Positions 5,397 to 7,848 of a DNA stretch of 7,848 nt are shown in pieces. The number at the start of each line of letters is the position of its first letter. Within the stretch, counting starts at the first letter, position 1. The notes under the pieces were generated by a model. That model made no database searches, was not told the origin of the DNA, and saw nothing but the letters and a program-made list of their open reading frames with translations. Source of the stretch: Actinomycetota bacterium. GTDB taxonomy: Bacteria > Actinomycetota > Humimicrobiia > Humimicrobiales > Humimicrobiaceae. The translations under genes were made by a program, and so were the position numbers. The stretch is taken from positions 1 through 7,848 of the forward strand of contig PWYO01000183.1 in NCBI GenBank assembly GCA_003567835.1, given 5' to 3'.

Positions 5397-6560
5397 TTAG
5401 AAATTGGCAGCTGACCGCAGTTTGGTTACAATTTTTGGAAACACATCTAAGAAGTAGTCTACCTCTGCCAAGGTATTTTCATAACCCAAAGAGATCCGTA
5501 TGGAGCCTACTGCCTCTTCACAGCTTATGCCCAAAGCGGTGATTGCTGAGGCTGGTTCCATAGAAGATGCGGCACAGGCAGAACTGCCGGATACTGCAAT
5601 ATTGGCTTGATCCAGCTGGTCTACCATATCCTGACCGCTGACATTGTTCAATGTAAAACAACAATTGCCGGGCAGTCTCTTTAAAGGATGGCCGCATAGC
5701 CTGATGCCCTGTATTTTCTTGCGCACGGTTTCTACAAGGTATTCTCTGAGCACTGTAACCCTTATAATCCTGTCTGTAAGATGTTCCTGCGATAGCTGGC
5801 AGGCCTTGGCCAGTCCTGCAATTAAAGGGATATTTTCTGTACCTGGCCGCAAACCTCTCTGCTGGCCTCCGCCAAAAATCTGGGGCATTATTTTGCTGCC
5901 TTTCCGGATATAGAGAGCGCCAATTCCTTTGGGTCCATAAAATTTATGCCCTGAAATGGACAGAAGATCCACTTGAAGTGCAGACACGTCGGTGGGTATA
6001 TGGCAAAAGCTCTGTGCAGCATCGCTGTGGAAGGGAATTTTTTTCTCCCTCAAGATTTCCCCTATCTGCGCAATAGGTTCAATGGAACCAAAGACATTGT
6101 TGGCATGCATAATAGTGACCAAAATCGTTTGCGGTCGAATGGCGGCCAGAACTTTTTGAGGGTCGATCATACCCATGCTGTCTACTGGGAGAAAAGTAAT
6201 CTCATAGCCTTTCCGCTGAAGTCTTTTTAAGGGCAGCATAATGGCCGGATGCTCTATGCTTGAACTGATTATATGGTTTCCTTTATTTCGATAAGCTTCC
6301 GCCGTACCAAACACGGCCAGATTATTGCTTTCCGTTCCTCCGCTGGTGAATATGATCTCTGCAGGATCAGCGCCCAGGGCAGATCCAAGGGTCTTTTTTG
6401 CCTGGTTCAGTATTTGTTTTGCTTCCCTTCCCAGTCTGTGGGGTTCAGAAGGGTTGCCGTAGAATTTGGTAAAACAGGCATTGACTGACTGGACAACTTC
6501 TGGATGTACTGGGGTGGTGGCCCCATGGTCAAAATATATATGTTTAGGGAAAGTGCCCAT
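5397..6560 (-). CDS. Cysteine desulfurase, NifS/IscS class
   Basis: This cytoplasmic PLP enzyme removes sulfur from cysteine as an enzyme-bound persulfide for Fe-S cluster, thiolated-tRNA or cofactor synthesis. At 387 residues it is normal for the class. Landmarks: DHGATTP (11-17), GNPSEPHRLG (35-44), SGGTESNN (73-80), H104 (SIEHPA) over the PLP ring, D180 (SDAAQ), PLP lysine K206 (SGHKFYGPKG), RGLRPGTEN (235-243), catalytic C329 (GSSACAASSMEPA) and SIRISLG. The active-site loop length matches IscS/NifS (class I). Two usually conserved spots differ: DNAATT is DHGATT, and NNE.G is NNVFG (154-158). No iscU, thiI or mnmA lies beside it, so its acceptor is unknown. The ATG has no clear ribosome binding site, yet the length and N-terminus fit the family and no better start exists. 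Confidence 0.95.
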   Translation of the reverse strand: MGTFPKHIYFDHGATTPVHPEVVQSVNACFTKFYGNPSEPHRLGREAKQILNQAKKTLGSALGADPAEIIFTSGGTESNNLAVFGTAEAYRNKGNHIISSSIEHPAIMLPLKRLQRKGYEITFLPVDSMGMIDPQKVLAAIRPQTILVTIMHANNVFGSIEPIAQIGEILREKKIPFHSDAAQSFCHIPTDVSALQVDLLSISGHKFYGPKGIGALYIRKGSKIMPQIFGGGQQRGLRPGTENIPLIAGLAKACQLSQEHLTDRIIRVTVLREYLVETVRKKIQGIRLCGHPLKRLPGNCCFTLNNVSGQDMVDQLDQANIAVSGSSACAASSMEPASAITALGISCEEAVGSIRISLGYENTLAEVDYFLDVFPKIVTKLRSAANF

Positions 6561-6590
6561 AGTTGCAAATACAATGATAAATCGATTTAA

Positions 6591-6619
6591 AACCTACCAC
6601 CCTTTTGGTAAGCTGTCAA
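6591..6619 (-). promoter_or_regulatory. Candidate cysteine desulfurase promoter
   Basis: A perfect TTGACA (6614-6619, minus) is followed after 17 bp by TAGGTT (6591-6596), only 3 of 6 to TATAAT. The -35 is strong and the location, 31 bp before the gene, is sensible, but the -10 is poor. The leader would be very short and has no ribosome binding site. Confidence 0.35.
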
Positions 6620-6648
6620 TAAATAATTTTTCCCGTTCATTTCAATGG

Positions 6649-6676
6649 TTTAAAATAGTCAGGCATCATGTATAAT
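6649..6676 (+). promoter_or_regulatory. Candidate promoter of the PAP2-like gene
   Basis: Perfect TATAAT at 6671-6676, with TTTAAA (4 of 6 to TTGACA) 16 bp upstream at 6649-6654. The start codon follows 28 bp later with a normal ribosome binding site. It is divergent from the cysteine desulfurase promoter, within a 144-bp shared intergenic region. The -10 overlaps a 17-bp palindrome. Confidence 0.5.
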
Positions 6677-6689
6677 AGAATTTCTATTA
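6673..6689. repeat. 17-bp palindrome over the -10 and start site of the PAP2-like gene
   Basis: TAATAGAA-T-TTCTATTA has perfect 8-bp arms around one centre base. It covers most of the TATAAT box and the expected transcription start. That is a natural position for a repressor operator. It is AT-rich, so chance symmetry remains possible. Confidence 0.4.
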
Positions 6690-6704
6690 GGGAAAAGGTG
6701 GTCA

Positions 6705-7298
6705 ATGAAAAAAATAGCAGTAGCAGTATCTTATATATTTGATGGTTCTTATATATCCATACCGGTTTTTATCATTATTTGTCTTCAGGTGGTTGATAGC
6801 CTGGGGATGGCCTTAGGCTGGGCCCTGTTCTGTCTGATTTTTGCCACCATCATACCTTTCCTTTATATTTTTAGACTCTATCATAAAAAAAGAATTTACG
6901 ATCTCCATATGCCCAATCGGGAAAACAGGATAAAACCGCTGTTTGTGTCTATTGTAAGTTATCTTATGGGATTTTTTATCCTATATGTGCTGCAAGCGCC
7001 GCTTTTTTTAAAATCTATTTTTGCGGTAAGCATCGTCAATGTGGTCATACTGACCACCATTACCTACTTTTGGAAGATTAGTTTTCACACCAGCTGGATT
7101 ACCATTGTATCCATAACCTTCTATTTATTGTTTGGAATATGGATGCTTTTTTTGCTCCTGCTGGTGCCCTTTATTGGGTGGGCAAGGGTAAAAATTAAGC
7201 GCCATACCATCATGCAGGTGATCCTGGGTTCAGTAATTTCTGCCATCTGCACCCTGTTTGTGTTCTCCCTCTACGGGTTTTTTGTCCCCAATTTATGA
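6705..7298 (+). CDS. Six-helix membrane protein with diverged PAP2 phosphatase motifs
   Basis: 197 residues with about six hydrophobic helices (roughly 16-30, 34-57, 79-98, 101-121, 130-157, 172-195), the usual PAP2 layout. PAP2-like signatures are diverged: the KISFH segment (124-128) sits where PSGH motif 2 is expected, and R161-x5-H167-x3-Q171 (ARVKIKRHTIMQ) matches the SR-x5-H-x3-D motif 3 with Gln for Asp. NRENR (71-75) may stand in for motif 1. PAP2 enzymes dephosphorylate lipid phosphates or undecaprenyl pyrophosphate at the membrane; whether this one is active is unclear. AAAGGTGG (6694-6701) precedes the ATG. It is divergent from the cysteine desulfurase and overlaps the next gene tail to tail. 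The family call is from motif recognition only. Confidence 0.6.
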   Translation: MKKIAVAVSYIFDGSYISIPVFIIICLQVVDSLGMALGWALFCLIFATIIPFLYIFRLYHKKRIYDLHMPNRENRIKPLFVSIVSYLMGFFILYVLQAPLFLKSIFAVSIVNVVILTTITYFWKISFHTSWITIVSITFYLLFGIWMLFLLLLVPFIGWARVKIKRHTIMQVILGSVISAICTLFVFSLYGFFVPNL

Positions 7299-7848
7299 CC
7301 AAGCCCGCTCTGCGGCCAGCCTGATGATATAGAACAAATAAAGCTCCAGTGCTGTCAGCACCAGTGCGCCAAGGGATGGGAGAAAAAGGTGTTTGGAAAA
7401 AAGCCGGGTGGCTTTTTGTGCCAAGGGGGGAATCAAGAATAGGACGGTCAGGTTCACAAAAAAGAATGTAAATAGTACGGAAAATGTGGTAAGGTAATAA
7501 AAGAAGCTGCCCAAAAAATCTATACCAGCCAGGTTTACAGCCATAACCGGGGCAAGCAAGCCCAAAAACAATAAGAAGTGTTTGGCCCTGCCCAACACTT
7601 TGCGTTTATTGGATTGTTGAAAGTACTGAAAAATAAATACCGGATATATGATGGCAGCGATGGATGCCATACACAAAAAGCCAGTTATAAACCTTATATA
7701 ATTATTGGTAGACATCAAACCCAAATAGGAAAGCAGTCCGTCGATCAGAGTTGAGACGATAAACACCAAAAGTATTACCATAGCCCATAATGGCGGAAGC
7801 CCTGCTTCTCTTTTTCTATACATCAAAAAGAGAATGATGGTTGCCGCA
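7293..7848 (-). CDS. DUF2085-like membrane protein, N-terminus beyond the window
   Basis: The frame is open to the window edge and encodes 184 residues plus the stop. A TTG codon at 7824-7826 and an ATG at 7821-7823 are possible starts, but the codons upstream (AATIILF) continue a hydrophobic helix, so I read the gene as truncated by the window. The segment LPPLW, then a helix, DG, the LGL-x5-N-x2-R-x2-TG pattern (MSTNNYIRFITG) matches the second half of DUF2085 proteins. Their Cys-rich CHQ and CARCTGIY motifs would lie just outside. About five hydrophobic helices are visible; the last three are less typical. Function of the family is unknown to me. Its TAA stop overlaps the last Leu codon of the opposite gene. 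Confidence 0.65.
   Translation of the reverse strand, partial: AATIILFLMYRKREAGLPPLWAMVILLVFIVSTLIDGLLSYLGLMSTNNYIRFITGFLCMASIAAIIYPVFIFQYFQQSNKRKVLGRAKHFLLFLGLLAPVMAVNLAGIDFLGSFFYYLTTFSVLFTFFFVNLTVLFLIPPLAQKATRLFSKHLFLPSLGALVLTALELYLFYIIRLAAERAWS

Noticed and set aside
7824..7826. TTG as the start of the DUF2085-like gene
   Set aside because: No ribosome binding site precedes it, and the upstream codons continue a hydrophobic helix to the window edge, as expected of a longer protein.

Overview
The window looks like chromosomal DNA of a Gram-positive, Clostridia-like bacterium. The clues are strong AGGAGG-type ribosome binding sites, AT-rich intergenic DNA with sigma-A-like -10 boxes, a glutamine synthetase resembling Bacillus/Clostridium GSI-alpha, and a PII protein with the GCG...QKG..E.YRG pattern also seen in Bacillus GlnK. 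The assignment rests on family resemblance only. No tRNA, rRNA, CRISPR array, insertion sequence or phage gene was seen.

Positions 1-5083, all on the minus strand, form a nitrogen-assimilation block. Read in transcription order it holds glutamine-dependent NAD synthetase (nadE), an orphan OmpR-type response regulator with a degenerate receiver, ammonium transporter (amt), PII signal protein (glnK-like) and glutamine synthetase (glnA, cut by the window start). nadE and the regulator are 14 bp apart, and so are amt and the PII gene. amt and glnA each appear to have their own promoter. The logic is coherent: Amt imports ammonium, PII senses ATP/2-oxoglutarate and gates Amt, GlnA fixes ammonium into glutamine, and NadE spends glutamine as its nitrogen donor.

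The most interesting signal is an 18-bp motif, TTWACMTAGATKTAACAT (15 of 18 positions identical), upstream of both amt and glnA and on the same strand as the genes. It is built of TTAAC-like pentamers spaced exactly 11 bp apart. Both copies lie just upstream of good -10 boxes that lack a recognisable -35. This is the architecture expected for activation by an OmpR-family regulator, and the regulator gene lies directly upstream of amt. I propose it as an operator for a GlnR-like nitrogen regulator that does not depend on classical phosphorylation. This analogy to actinobacterial GlnR is inference.

Positions 5084-5396 hold a 313-bp gene-free stretch with a candidate nadE promoter, several inverted repeats and a possible 16-codon leader ORF. 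nadE has no ATG, GTG or TTG start at the position the protein family requires. The best candidate start is an ATC codon behind an AGGGGG ribosome binding site.

Positions 5397-6560 (minus) encode a NifS/IscS-type cysteine desulfurase without scaffold-protein neighbours. Divergent from it, 6705-7298 (plus) encodes a six-helix membrane protein with diverged PAP2 phosphatase motifs. It converges with, and overlaps by 6 bp, a DUF2085-like membrane protein gene on the minus strand (7293-7848) whose start lies beyond the window.
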